From positions 4,960,001 through 5,024,000 of the forward strand of contig NZ_CP069526.1 of NCBI RefSeq assembly GCF_016889705.1: a stretch of 64,000 nt of DNA. The letters are read 5' to 3'. Source of the stretch: Amycolatopsis sp. FDAARGOS 1241 (GTDB taxonomy: Bacteria > Actinomycetota > Actinomycetes > Mycobacteriales > Pseudonocardiaceae). The notes under the pieces were generated by a model. It did not search any database, was not told where the DNA came from, and was given only the letters and a program-made list of their open reading frames with translations. A program made the position numbers and the translations under genes. Position 1 is the stretch's first letter; the number at the start of each line of letters is the position of its first letter. This document shows, one piece after another, positions 17,566 through 25,896 of this stretch.

Positions 17566-17994
17566 TCAGGCCAGCGAGGGCAGCCCGGCCTGATCGTCGG
17601 TGAGCGGACCGGAGCGGTGCCCGCGGGCGAGCTGGCACACCGCCAGCAACCGCAGCTGCAGCCACGACGGCATCGCCCACCCGGCCGCGTCGACGGCGGG
17701 CGACCAGGCACGACCGGAATCCAGCTCGACCTGCTCGATCAGCCCGCGCGCGTAGGACGCCAGCAGCACCGCCGCGGCCACCGACGCCGAACCCTCCACC
17801 CCCAGCACGAGGATGTCGCGCACCGCCGCGGCGTGCTGGTCCACCGCCGCGGCCAGCGCCGGAACCGCGGCCATCCCCGCCAGTCCCGTCATCCCCAGCT
17901 CATCGGCCAAATCCGCCAGATACCGCCGAGCCCGGCCCTCGAACCATCCACTCAACACTCGCCCACGGTAACGCCGGCCGAGAACCGCCGGCAT
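17566..17994 (-). CDS. Small actinobacterial protein, DUF6401-like
   Basis: A 142-residue protein, mostly helical. The middle reads GMAAVPALAAAVDQHAAAVR then LASYARGLIEQVELDSG; the VDQHAAAVRD block resembles a small uncharacterised actinobacterial family that I believe is DUF6401, recalled from memory and not checked. No catalytic motif or membrane segment is evident. The ATG at 17994 is used but lacks a strong ribosome site; a GTG about 14 codons in is an alternative. It converges on the mechanosensitive-type gene. Confidence 0.6.
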   Translation of the reverse strand: MPAVLGRRYRGRVLSGWFEGRARRYLADLADELGMTGLAGMAAVPALAAAVDQHAAAVRDILVLGVEGSASVAAAVLLASYARGLIEQVELDSGRAWSPAVDAAGWAMPSWLQLRLLAVCQLARGHRSGPLTDDQAGLPSLA

Positions 17995-18178
17995 GTGTCG
18001 CGCCGCTCACCCGGCGCAGGACAGCGCCCGCGGTGCTGTAGCGGCATGTCCGACGGGCAGTCGCTGTGGCGTGGGGAGCTCGTCGGCGCGATGCCGGTCG
18101 TCGTCGGTCGCCGGACGTTTGATGCTGGTGAAGTGGGTATACCGGCGGTATCGATACTGCAGGACGGGAGTGAGTTCC

Positions 18179-18739
18179 ATGGCCTCCGAACAAGACACTG
18201 ATCTGATCACAGTGATCACCGAGGACCATCGGGCGGTGGAAGCGGTGTTCGCCGAGCTGGAAAGCGGTACCGACTGGGCACACCGCAAGGACCTGACCGA
18301 CCACGTCATCGCAGAGCTCGTACGCCACTCGGTCGCCGAGGAACAGTTCATGTATCCGGCGGCGCGCAAGTACCTGGAGAACGGCGACGAGCTGGCCGAC
18401 AAGGAGCTTCAGGAACATGCCGAAGCAGAACAGGTCATGAAGGAACTCGAAGGACTGCAGCCGGACGACTCGCAGTTCGACGAACTGCTCGATAGATTGA
18501 TCCGGGACATCCGCCACCACATCGAGGACGAGGAGAAGGTCCTCCTGCCCAAGCTCCGAGCCGCGTGCTCGGTCGAGGAGCTGGGCCGGCTGGGCCGCAA
18601 GGTCCTGGACGCGAAGAAGACGGCCCCCACCCGGCCCCATCCCTCGGCGCCGGACAAACCGCCGGCCAACCGGCTGCTCGCCCCGGGCGCAGCTTTCATC
18701 GACAAGATCCGCGACGCACTGTCCAGCCGATCTACCTGA
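18179..18739 (+). CDS. Hemerythrin-domain protein
   Basis: A 186-residue protein. Residues 1-135 form a four-helix hemerythrin domain with the di-iron ligands in order: ITEDHRAVEAVFAEL, HVIAELVRHSVAEEQFMYP, LQEHAEAEQVMKEL and IRHHIEDEEKVLLPKL. In this cation-binding HHE family the iron senses or binds oxygen or nitric oxide. The tail is Pro/Lys-rich and ends in a short helix. GGGAG precedes the ATG. It stands alone and is followed by a strong hairpin. A stress role is inferred from the many stress genes nearby. Confidence 0.9.
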   Translation: MASEQDTDLITVITEDHRAVEAVFAELESGTDWAHRKDLTDHVIAELVRHSVAEEQFMYPAARKYLENGDELADKELQEHAEAEQVMKELEGLQPDDSQFDELLDRLIRDIRHHIEDEEKVLLPKLRAACSVEELGRLGRKVLDAKKTAPTRPHPSAPDKPPANRLLAPGAAFIDKIRDALSSRST

Positions 18740-18758
18740 CCACGGGCCAGGCGCGCGG

Positions 18759-18782
18759 CGCTTGCGGCGGCCGCCGCAAGCG
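18759..18782. terminator. Terminator hairpin after the hemerythrin gene
   Basis: A perfect palindrome with 12-base arms and no loop begins 20 bases after the hemerythrin stop codon. The composition is almost pure GC and no T-run follows. Confidence 0.6.
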
Positions 18783-19146
18783 GCGGGAGACGCCGCGACG
18801 GGGTCGGGTAATGCCTGGTCAGTGGTCATTATCGGCGACGGCGCGGCCGAGAAACCACGTTCTTCGATGGCTACCAGCGAGCGGGTCGCGGGCACCGGCG
18901 CCGGCTGCTCCCGGTCTCAGGGTCCTGCTCGAGCGATGTTTCCAGACGCCGATGCAGCAGTTCGCCGGGAGACGATCGCCACGAACATGGCGCGCGACGA
19001 TGTACACACATGAGGCGTACGCGGACGGCGCCTGGACGGCGACGAATTCCCGATCGCCGGCGCAGCGGTGACAAACGCGGCTGGTGATCAGCTGCCTCCC
19101 GCAGCCGTGCAAAGAGCTCGCTGGTCCAGGGCCTTGGTCTCGCTCC
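18783..19146. other. Gene-free stretch between convergent genes
   Basis: Lies between the hemerythrin terminator and the stop of the ANTAR regulator. Open frames here show no ribosome site or known motif. Confidence 0.3.
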
Positions 19147-19851
19147 TCACAGGTCTCGGCGGTGTTCGACGAGCCAGGTGGCGACCTGGTGCAGTTTCAT
19201 GTTGCCGTGCTGGGAAGCGTCGACGAGCATGCGGAAGGCGTGGGTGGCGTCCACGTCGTGGCCTTGCATGAGGATGCCCTTGGCCATGCCGATGACGTCT
19301 CGGTTTTCCATGGCGGCGTGCAGGTGGGCTTCGGTCTGGGCACCGACGAGCGCGATCGCGGCGTGGGTGGCGAACATGCGCCCGTGCTGCTCGGTTTCGT
19401 CGCTGAAGGCGTCGGTTCTGGTGGAGTAGAGGTTGAGCGCGCCGAGGGTGTCCGCGGACGTGAACAGCCGGTAGGACAGCATCGATCGCACCCCGGTCTT
19501 CGCGGCGGCCGGCGCGAACTGCGGCCAGCGGTGTTCCCCGGTCAGGTCGCCGGTGCGGTAGATCTCGTGATCGTAGCTCGCGTCGACGCATGGTCCTTCG
19601 TGCAGCCGGTACTGCAACTGGTCGATCTCGGTGACCAGCTCGTCGGTCGGGGCGACGGTGCGGATGCGCCTGCGCTGCTCGACCAGCGAAACCCCGGCGT
19701 ATTCGGCACCGTCGACGTGGTCAACGGCGGCCTTGACGATCGCAGCCAGGGTCGTGTCGACGTCGGGTTCGGCCTGCAGCGTCCGGGCGATCTCGCTGAG
19801 CACCTCTGCCAAACCGGTGGTGCTGTGCTCAATGCTTTCCGGGTGGCTCAT
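19147..19851 (-). CDS. GAF-ANTAR RNA-binding antitermination regulator
   Basis: A 234-residue cytoplasmic regulator. Residues about 20-165 form a GAF sensory domain (LVEQRRRIRTVAPTDELVTE, LHEGPCVDA, TLGALNLYSTRTDAFSDE). Residues about 175-230 are an ANTAR domain: NRDVIGMAKGILMQGHDVDA then AFRMLVDASQHGNMKLHQVA. ANTAR proteins bind paired stem-loops in nascent RNA and prevent termination. The ATG at 19851 has GGAGCGGAA just upstream. It is transcribed alone, away from the YrhK gene. Its ligand and RNA targets are not visible. Confidence 0.9.
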   Translation of the reverse strand: MSHPESIEHSTTGLAEVLSEIARTLQAEPDVDTTLAAIVKAAVDHVDGAEYAGVSLVEQRRRIRTVAPTDELVTEIDQLQYRLHEGPCVDASYDHEIYRTGDLTGEHRWPQFAPAAAKTGVRSMLSYRLFTSADTLGALNLYSTRTDAFSDETEQHGRMFATHAAIALVGAQTEAHLHAAMENRDVIGMAKGILMQGHDVDATHAFRMLVDASQHGNMKLHQVATWLVEHRRDL

Positions 19852-20329
19852 TTCCGCTCCCCTCCTCACTGCCACCCGCTGGATACCCGCTCTGTCGCCG
19901 CTGCCACGCTCGCGCTCGAACGGGCAGATGCCCAGTTCAACGATCAAGATCGAAGGCAGCAGCCGGGCAGCAAGATCCCCGGTTGGCTGAAGCTCGGCAG
20001 CTGCGGGTTCTGCCTGGCCCGGCCGGGTACGCCCTGGGCCATCCAGCGGCGCCGCATCGCCGCGATCTCCAGACCGGCGCGAAAGGCTCGGCGTCGACGT
20101 CGCGGTGCCACTCGGCCGGCAGCCGCGCCAGCCAGTCGTCGATCGAGGCCTCACGGCGCACACCAAGTCTGCCGGCCGCGGCCGGTATGCGGCGAGATCG
20201 TTGGCAGGGTGGGCGACTGTCGTGCGGCGATCGCGAAGACGCTGGTTGCGGAACTCGCCGCGTGGCGGACGCTTGGGGACGACCTGCGGTCGGCGGTTTT
20301 CTCCGCCAGAACGTGGGTACGCGACCTGG
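19852..20329. other. Divergent intergenic region
   Basis: Separates the ANTAR regulator (leftward) from the YrhK-domain gene (rightward) and should hold both promoters. Frames open upstream of the YrhK start are out of register with protein-like composition. No paired stem-loops typical of ANTAR targets were recognised by eye. Confidence 0.3.
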
Positions 20330-20662
20330 ATGGTGCACACCGACGAACGCGCGGCCCCCGGTGGACCGCCAGATCCGGGCTATACACGCGGACAGGATTT
20401 CGTGCTGACGTTCGGCCACGACGAGCTGATCATCCGCCGGCGGTACGAGGACCTGAGCATCGCGGAGCACATCCTCGTTGCCCTGTGGCTCGTCGCGGGC
20501 AGTGTGCTGTTCCTCTCGGGATCCCTGGGCACGCTCGCGACGTGGCTCTTCCTCATCGGCAGCGTCGAGCTGCTGGTCCGACCGGGGATCCGCCTGACTC
20601 GCGCCGTGCACCTGCGTCGCATCCGCCGCGACGGGGCGGTGGATTCCACACCCGACTTCTGA
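20330..20662 (+). CDS. YrhK-domain membrane protein
   Basis: A 110-residue protein with two membrane helices. The YrhK domain spans about 40-100: RRRYEDLSIAEHILVALWLV, AGSVLFLSGSLGTLATWLFL and IGSVELLVRPGIRLTRAVHL. The short acidic/Pro-rich N-terminus is probably cytoplasmic. The family is widespread but without a known role. It ends 16 bp before the amidotransferase gene, so the two are probably co-transcribed. The ATG at 20330 is taken because upstream sequence in frame is not protein-like. Confidence 0.8.
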   Translation: MVHTDERAAPGGPPDPGYTRGQDFVLTFGHDELIIRRRYEDLSIAEHILVALWLVAGSVLFLSGSLGTLATWLFLIGSVELLVRPGIRLTRAVHLRRIRRDGAVDSTPDF

Positions 20663-20678
20663 AGGGGCCCGAGCGCTC

Positions 20679-21548
20679 ATGTGTCGTCTGTTCGGCCTGT
20701 CCGCCGGTACCGAGCGGGTTCACGCCACGTTCTGGTTGCTGAACGCGCCCGACAGCCTCGCGGCCCAAAGCCACCGAGACCCCGACGGGACAGGGCTCGG
20801 AACGTTCGACGCTGATGGCACGCCCCGGATCCGCAAGCAGCCCTTGGCCGCCTACGCCGACCGCGCGTTCGCGCGCGAGGCCAAGGATTGCGAATCGCGG
20901 ACGTTCCTCGCGCACATCCGGTTCGCCTCCACCGGCGGGCTGGAACCGCGCAATACCCACCCCTTCACCCAGCACGGGCGTCTGTTCGCGCACAACGGCG
21001 TCATCTCCGACCTGGACGTGCTCGACGCGCAGCTCGGCGACTACCGGGACCTGGTCAAGGGCGACACCGACTCCGAACGGTTCTTCGCCCTGATCACCAA
21101 GCACACCGACGAACGCCACGGCAACGTGAGCGCCGGCCTCACCAGCGCCGCCCGCTGGGTCGCCGCGCACCTGCCGCTCTACGCCCTCAACGTCATCCTC
21201 ACCACGCCCGACGAGCTGTGGGCTCTGCGCTACCCCGGCACCCACCACCTCTACTACCTGCACCGCCCCGCCGGCGGCGTATCCGGCGACCGGCACCTCG
21301 AGCACACTGGTACCGCGGGCCGCATCCGCGCCCACTGCGCCCCACTGGCCCAGCGTCGCTGCGTCACGGTGGCCAGCGAGCCCATGGACGACGAACCCGG
21401 CTGGATCGACCTGCAGCCCGGGCGGCTGCTGCACGTCGCCCCGGACCTGACCGTCACGCGGCGCACCGTCCTCGAACAGCCGCCCCGGCACCTGCTCACA
21501 CTCGACGACCTCGGCGCACACGCCGCCGCCTCACAGCAAAGCGCCTGA
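20679..21548 (+). CDS. Class II glutamine amidotransferase
   Basis: A 289-residue Ntn-type amidotransferase of the YafJ/EgtC-like group. The catalytic Cys is residue 2, exposed after Met removal (MCRLFGLSAG). AHIRFASTGGLEPRNTHPFT and HNGVISDLDVLD carry the substrate-binding Arg, Asn and Gly residues, and DTDSERFFALI is the conserved acidic stretch. It releases ammonia or hydrolyses a gamma-glutamyl amide; no synthase partner is fused or adjacent. EgtC-type function would require ergothioneine genes, which are not in this window. It is coupled to the YrhK gene. Confidence 0.88.
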   Translation: MCRLFGLSAGTERVHATFWLLNAPDSLAAQSHRDPDGTGLGTFDADGTPRIRKQPLAAYADRAFAREAKDCESRTFLAHIRFASTGGLEPRNTHPFTQHGRLFAHNGVISDLDVLDAQLGDYRDLVKGDTDSERFFALITKHTDERHGNVSAGLTSAARWVAAHLPLYALNVILTTPDELWALRYPGTHHLYYLHRPAGGVSGDRHLEHTGTAGRIRAHCAPLAQRRCVTVASEPMDDEPGWIDLQPGRLLHVAPDLTVTRRTVLEQPPRHLLTLDDLGAHAAASQQSA

Positions 21549-21611
21549 ACCCGGCGTACTACGAGCCACACGGCGACGAGACGGCGCCCAAGTACAACCG
21601 GGCCGTGCCCC

Positions 21612-21900
21612 CTCCCGGACCGAACAAGTTGCGACCACCATGTTCGAGTCGGAGCTGCCGGCGGTGCAGGACTGGCACTTCGGCGCGGATCAAGTCGGCA
21701 CGATCGCGCAGCCGGTCCTCTACGTCCTCGCCCTCGGCTCAGAAGCCTCCCGCTCTTCGCGGACGGCGGCGACCTGGTCGCACAGGGCTCGCCCGGATCG
21801 AAGGCGTCGAACTGCCGGAAGTCCACCGCCTGCTCCCGATCCGCGATCCGGCCACAGTGGCCCCGACGCCGGCCGGTTTCCATTCCCGCGCGGTGATCAG
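21612..21900 (+). pseudogene. Alpha/beta-hydrolase C-terminal remnant
   Basis: RTEQVATTMFESELPAVQDW and FGADQVGTIAQPVLYVL match the region before the catalytic Asp in alpha/beta hydrolases; two frame changes then give LFADGGDLVAQ and IEGVELPEVHRLLPIRDP, the segment around the catalytic His (here Pro-Glu-Val-His). The nucleophile half of the protein is absent. It is a decayed tail directly after the amidotransferase gene. Confidence 0.55.
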
Positions 21901-21980
21901 AGTCGTGCCTCGACGCCGGTCACATCGACGGGGAACATCGGCGGGGAACATCGGCAGCCGACGCCTCCCCCTCGGGCGCG

Positions 21981-22223
21981 TCAGGTCACCGCAGGGCCGG
22001 ACGCGGACGTGCCCGAGAGTTCGCTGATGAACTCGTGGCACTGCTTGGCCCGCGCCGAGTCCTCTTCCATCACGCGACGGATGAAGTCGGCGATGTCCTG
22101 GCGGTCGGCGTTTTCGGCGTCGCGGACGTATTGGCCGTAGTCGTGGCCGGCTTTCAACGAGTGGTACTGCACGGACACCAGGTCGTACGTGACGTCGTCG
22201 AAACCGGTTTCTCCGGTAGCCAT
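21981..22223 (-). CDS. Small conserved helical protein
   Basis: An 80-residue acidic, helical protein: DDVTYDLVSVQYHSLKAGHD then YVRDAENADRQDIADFIRRV and MEEDSARAKQCHEFISEL. The spaced His/Glu residues resemble a short ferritin-like helical pair, and similar small proteins are common in actinobacteria without assigned role. AAAGGAG lies 7 bases before the ATG, so translation is well supported. Upstream on the same strand is non-coding sequence. Confidence 0.7.
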   Translation of the reverse strand: MATGETGFDDVTYDLVSVQYHSLKAGHDYGQYVRDAENADRQDIADFIRRVMEEDSARAKQCHEFISELSGTSASGPAVT

Positions 22224-22581
22224 GGCTGACTCCTTTCGCCTCGGATTACGGCACCTGTATCGGCCATGGACGAGTGATGCCCACGCGACCGCCGCGCAAA
22301 CATCGGGCGTGTGGCGGTTTCCCTCGCGCGTACGGGTAGCTCCCGCCGCTGCAGAGACGAAGGTGGTTGCGATGGGCAGACGGGAGCAGGCAACGCGATC
22401 CACGGCATTGACCTACGGCATCGTGCTGGTGGTGTGTGCCCTCCGTGTGGGTGGCCACGGTGCGGATGGCCACGGGCTCCGTCGCGCACGCGGCGCTCGA
22501 CTTCGACCCCGCCCAGGCCACGCCGGCACCTCGATTCCCCCCGCGGCGCCGAGCGAGGATCCCAGGACCGGGCAGTCCTTT
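22224..22581. other. Intergenic region with a doubtful broken membrane ORF
   Basis: On the plus strand an ATG at 22372, preceded by GAAGGTGG, opens LTYGIVLVVCAL; a shifted frame continues VWVATVRMATGSVAHAAL, hinting at a frameshifted one-helix protein. This is too weak to call a gene. Otherwise nothing is recognised. Confidence 0.25.
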
Positions 22582-23592
22582 TCAGCGAGGATCGGCCGTG
22601 CGCAGCGAGTAGCGGCGCTCGGCGTAGGCGAGGTCGTCACGCCAGAGGCGCTCGGCTGTGCGGCGGATCAGCGGGCGCAGCGCACCGGCGGCCTTGCGCA
22701 CGACCGCGAACCCGGCCCGCTCGGACACCGCGACAACCGCCTCGATGACCGCCGTCCTCGCCCGCCCGTCCACACCGACGCCCAACGGGGTGGCGTGGGT
22801 CTCGACCACGCTGCCTACCCCCTCGCCGTCGACAATGCGCATCACCACGGTGCGAGGGCCGGGGCAGAAGAATTCGGCCACCACCGGCACTCCCCAGCGC
22901 CCCGCCAGCCGAAAGGTCACCTCGACGAGGAACCGGTCCTCGACGTCTGTGCCCAGGGGTGCTTCAAGCACCTTGAGCCGCGCGAACGAGTACGGGTGGA
23001 ACCAGGCGCCGTGCCAGGGATCAAGGCGGTTCGCGACGACGTCGGCGGGCTCGCACACGCCCGTCACGGTCGCCACTGCGTCCACGCTGCCGCTCTGCTG
23101 GGGTCGAGGCGGGACAGCGGGCCGCGCGGTGGGAGGTTCACCGCCAAGCTCATCCAGCCGTGTCCAGACCAGCACACCGTCGTCGAAAACCGGCACCGGC
23201 GACCAACCCGCCCGCGGCCCGCCGCCGACCCGTAGGCCGTGCCATCGGCAGACCAGCTCGTCGCAGTCGAGCCGGGCTTCGGCCAGCGGCGCGCCCAGGT
23301 GGGGGCATACGCCCGGTCCGGCCCGTACCTCGCCGCAGCGAGTCCGCCAGGCGACCAATTCCCGGCCGCCGATGCTCCGGCCGAAGGGCCGGTCCGGCCG
23401 GACCTGACGGCTTGCTGCCAGCACGTACCAGTTCCCGGACTGGCGGGCCTCCGCCCGTTTCACGGCGTCGGCGATCACAGCCGGGCTGCATTCGGCGAAG
23501 GTGGGAGGCTGCGCGGCCCACCGCGGCTCACCGAAAGGCCGGACCGGCCAGCCCGCCGGCCACCGCCGGTCGAGCCGCTGCCTGAACGTCAT
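22582..23592 (-). CDS. Rieske [2Fe-2S] protein of the carotenoid locus
   Basis: A 336-residue protein. A Rieske domain occupies about residues 40-130, with both ligand motifs intact: CPHLGAPLAE and, 15 residues on, CRWHGLRV. The rest (about 150-320) resembles the uncharacterised C-terminal domain that I recall as DUF5914, found with such Rieske modules beside actinobacterial aromatic-carotenoid genes. It is probably an oxygenase-like or electron-transfer partner in ring modification. AGGAG lies 8 bases before the ATG. It diverges from crtE across a 160-bp shared promoter region. Confidence 0.82.
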   Translation of the reverse strand: MTFRQRLDRRWPAGWPVRPFGEPRWAAQPPTFAECSPAVIADAVKRAEARQSGNWYVLAASRQVRPDRPFGRSIGGRELVAWRTRCGEVRAGPGVCPHLGAPLAEARLDCDELVCRWHGLRVGGGPRAGWSPVPVFDDGVLVWTRLDELGGEPPTARPAVPPRPQQSGSVDAVATVTGVCEPADVVANRLDPWHGAWFHPYSFARLKVLEAPLGTDVEDRFLVEVTFRLAGRWGVPVVAEFFCPGPRTVVMRIVDGEGVGSVVETHATPLGVGVDGRARTAVIEAVVAVSERAGFAVVRKAAGALRPLIRRTAERLWRDDLAYAERRYSLRTADPR

Positions 23593-23752
23593 GCACCACG
23601 CTCCTGTCTGCACTTCACTGGCCTCGGCCGGGGGCCGTCGTCGAAGTCGCTCGCCCCGAGACGCATACCCGGCCGCGGGCGGGGTAACCGGCCCCGACGG
23701 GGGCCGGCGAACCATCCGCGTGAACAGACCGGCCGACATGAAGGGGAACTGG

Positions 23753-24850
23753 ATGGCGACCAAGGCGGCGAGCGTCATCCCGGCACAGGCCGGCCCGCGC
23801 GATTGGCTGACCGTGCTCGGCGAGGAACTTTCCACCCACGTCGGTGAATTCGTGACCCGGCGCTGCGATGAGCAGTTCACCGGCCGGGGTGAAGGTGCGC
23901 TCGCCGTGACAGCCCTACCGGAGTTCGTCCGCGGCGGCAAGTTCCTGCGGTCGATGTTCGCCTACGTCGGCTGGTGCTGCAGCGCGCCGGAGAACGACGC
24001 CGCCGTGCGGGCGGTCGCCAGTCTCGAACTACTGCATTGCTTCGCCCTCGCGCAGGACGACGTCATGGACGCGTCGCAGCTGCGCCGAGGTCGGCCGGCC
24101 CTGCACACCCAGTTCGCCCGCTGGCACCGCGACCAAGGTTGGAGCGGCTCGCCGGCCCGGTTCGGCGAGGCCGCGGCGATACTGTCCGGCGACCTGTTCC
24201 TGGTCTGGTCCGAACAGATGCTGCGCGAAAGCGGGCTGCCCGCCGGAACGCTGTCGCGTGGGTGGCCGCTCTACGACGCCATGCGTGCGGAACTGGCCGC
24301 GGGGCAGCTCGCCGACCTGGTGAACGACGCCCGAACCGTGCCTGACTGGGAGTCGGTACTGGACGTGCTCCGCCGCAAGTCCGGCAACTACACCGTCCGC
24401 CGGCCGCTGGAGCTCGGCGCCACGCTGGCCGGCTGCGACACCCGGATTTCGCGGGCCCTCGGCGTTTACGGCGGACTCGTCGGCGAGGCGTTCCAGTTCC
24501 GCGACGACGTCCTGGGCATCTTCGGTGACCCGGACGTGACCGGCAAACCCGTGGGACAGGACCTGCGCGACAGGAAAGCCTCCAGTGTCGTTGCGCTCGC
24601 GGTCACCATGGCCGACACCACGCTGCGGCGAGAGCTCGAGCGCCTCCTGAGCCGCGACGCCATCGACGACGACACCGTAGCCGCACTGCGCGACGCCATC
24701 ATCGCGTCCGGTGCCCTGGATCAGCTGGAGAAGCTGATCGACAAGCAGGTGCGGAAAGCCCTGGACGTGATCGACAGCGCGGACGTGCCGGCCCGGATGG
24801 CCGAAACGCTCGCCGTGCTCGCCGCCCGCTGCACGGAGCGTGTCCGATGA
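23753..24850 (+). CDS. crtE: Geranylgeranyl diphosphate synthase
   Basis: A 365-residue trans-prenyltransferase, longer than the typical 300 mainly at the N-terminus. The first Asp-rich motif is ALAQDDVMDAS (DDxxD), preceded by GGKFLRSMF; the second is FQFRDDVLGIFGD. Small residues before the first motif fit a C20 product, but chain length is inferred. It condenses isopentenyl and allylic diphosphates to supply phytoene synthase. ATG 23753 follows AAGGGG; an ATG at 23738 is possible. It is the first gene of the crt operon and its end overlaps the crtI remnant by 4 bp. Confidence 0.92.
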   Translation: MATKAASVIPAQAGPRDWLTVLGEELSTHVGEFVTRRCDEQFTGRGEGALAVTALPEFVRGGKFLRSMFAYVGWCCSAPENDAAVRAVASLELLHCFALAQDDVMDASQLRRGRPALHTQFARWHRDQGWSGSPARFGEAAAILSGDLFLVWSEQMLRESGLPAGTLSRGWPLYDAMRAELAAGQLADLVNDARTVPDWESVLDVLRRKSGNYTVRRPLELGATLAGCDTRISRALGVYGGLVGEAFQFRDDVLGIFGDPDVTGKPVGQDLRDRKASSVVALAVTMADTTLRRELERLLSRDAIDDDTVAALRDAIIASGALDQLEKLIDKQVRKALDVIDSADVPARMAETLAVLAARCTERVR

Positions 24851-25896
24851 GGGCAGGACCGGGCAGGACCGACCGGGTTGCCGTCGTCGGCGCGGCCGGG
24901 TACTACCGGTTGCGGACGCGGCTCACGCGGCTCTCCCAGGCCCAGTTCGACCGCTTCGTCGCCTCGGACATCGACTCGCCGCTGAGCCTCGTCTCCCGCG
25001 ACCTGGCCCGGTTGGTCGCGCCCGGCGGGCCGCGCCACGTGTTCACCTTCCAGGCCCGCCACGCGGGCCAATCGCCGATTCGGGCGCCGGCTCTCTACGC
25101 CGTGATCTCCTCCATGGACATCGGCGGCTGCGTGTACTTCCCCGACGGTGGTAGTGCCGCCCGGCCCCGGGCCCTCGCCCCTGCCGCCGAGGTGCAGTTG
25201 CGTTATGGGGAACGGGCCGACTCGCTCGAACGGCGCGGCGCCCGCGAGTCGGCGATGCCGACGGGCTCGGAAGGCCGGCTCCCGTGCGACGCCGTCGTCC
25301 TCACCGGCGAGCTCCCCGAGGGCTGTCAGTTGCTCGGCCGAGCCCCGCGGCGACCAGTGCGGCTCTTCCCCTCGCCGTCCGCGCTCGTCGTTCACCTGGC
25401 CGCGGCCGGAGACTGGCCTGACGTCGGGCACCACATCATCTCGTTCGGCGACGCGGTCGACCGCCGGCCGCCCGGACGCCAGCCCGGTCGGAACCCCGGC
25501 GCCGGCGAGCACGCTGTCTTCCGCGCCTCGCGGGAGGTTGCGCGGGCGGACCGGTCCCGGTTGGCCGAACGAATGCCCTTAGCTGAAGGGCGTGCCCGCG
25601 ACCATGCGCGGCGCAGCCCACTTCGCAGGGCTGAGCACGTGCGAGGCCTCCGCGTCGGGCGCCGGCAGGAGTTGTTTGCGGAATACCTCGAGCAGCGCCG
25701 CCGCGCCGGGCTCGGCTTCGCCGCTCCGGTCGATCGCCCCGCGTTCGAGGTTCGGCGCCGGCGCGAGGATCGAGAACAGGTGCCGGTGCGCCGGGGCGAG
25801 GGCCGGGTCGCTGGTGGGAAGCCGGGTGAGGAGCAGCGACGGGTCGACCGCGTCACCGGGCCGGGGCCGCGCCACGCAGCGGTGGGTCCGCGATGA
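24847..25896 (+). pseudogene. crtI: Phytoene desaturase, deleted and internally inverted
   Basis: The plus frame starts TDRVAVVGA, where the Rossmann GxGxxG should begin, then jumps to AGYYRLRTRLTRL: about 100 residues of FAD domain are missing. It continues DSPLSLVSRDLARLV, VFTFQARHAG and DAVVLTGELPEG up to HHIISFGDAVD at about 25462. From there to 25841 the CrtI C-terminus is on the minus strand: PSLLLTRLPTSDPALAPAHR, ILAPAPNLERGA, AAPRMVAGTPFS, a TAA stop, then FRPRNLPRGAE-like sequence and VLAGAGVPTGLASG. Inverted repeats GACGCGGTCGACC (25450-25462 and complement 25842-25854) bound the flipped piece. The true ending VTGPGPRHAAVGPR returns on plus, its stop overlapping the crtB ATG. It cannot make active enzyme. 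Confidence 0.85.
25450..25854. repeat. 13-bp inverted repeats bounding the flipped crtI segment
   Basis: GACGCGGTCGACC occurs at 25450-25462, and its exact complement at 25842-25854, enclosing 379 bp. Reading through either copy after reversing the enclosed segment keeps the crtI frame. The core GGTCGACC is itself palindromic. These are the likely crossover points of the inversion. Confidence 0.8.

Noticed and set aside
16717..18201. A 494-codon plus-strand frame over the mechanosensitive-type gene
   Set aside because: Out of frame with clear membrane helices and Arg/His-rich throughout, crossing the terminator hairpin; a shadow.
25450..25854. Treating the crtI inversion as a proven on/off switch
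   Set aside because: No invertase gene is adjacent, and a stop codon plus deletions would keep the flipped form inactive; the data support an inversion, not a working switch.
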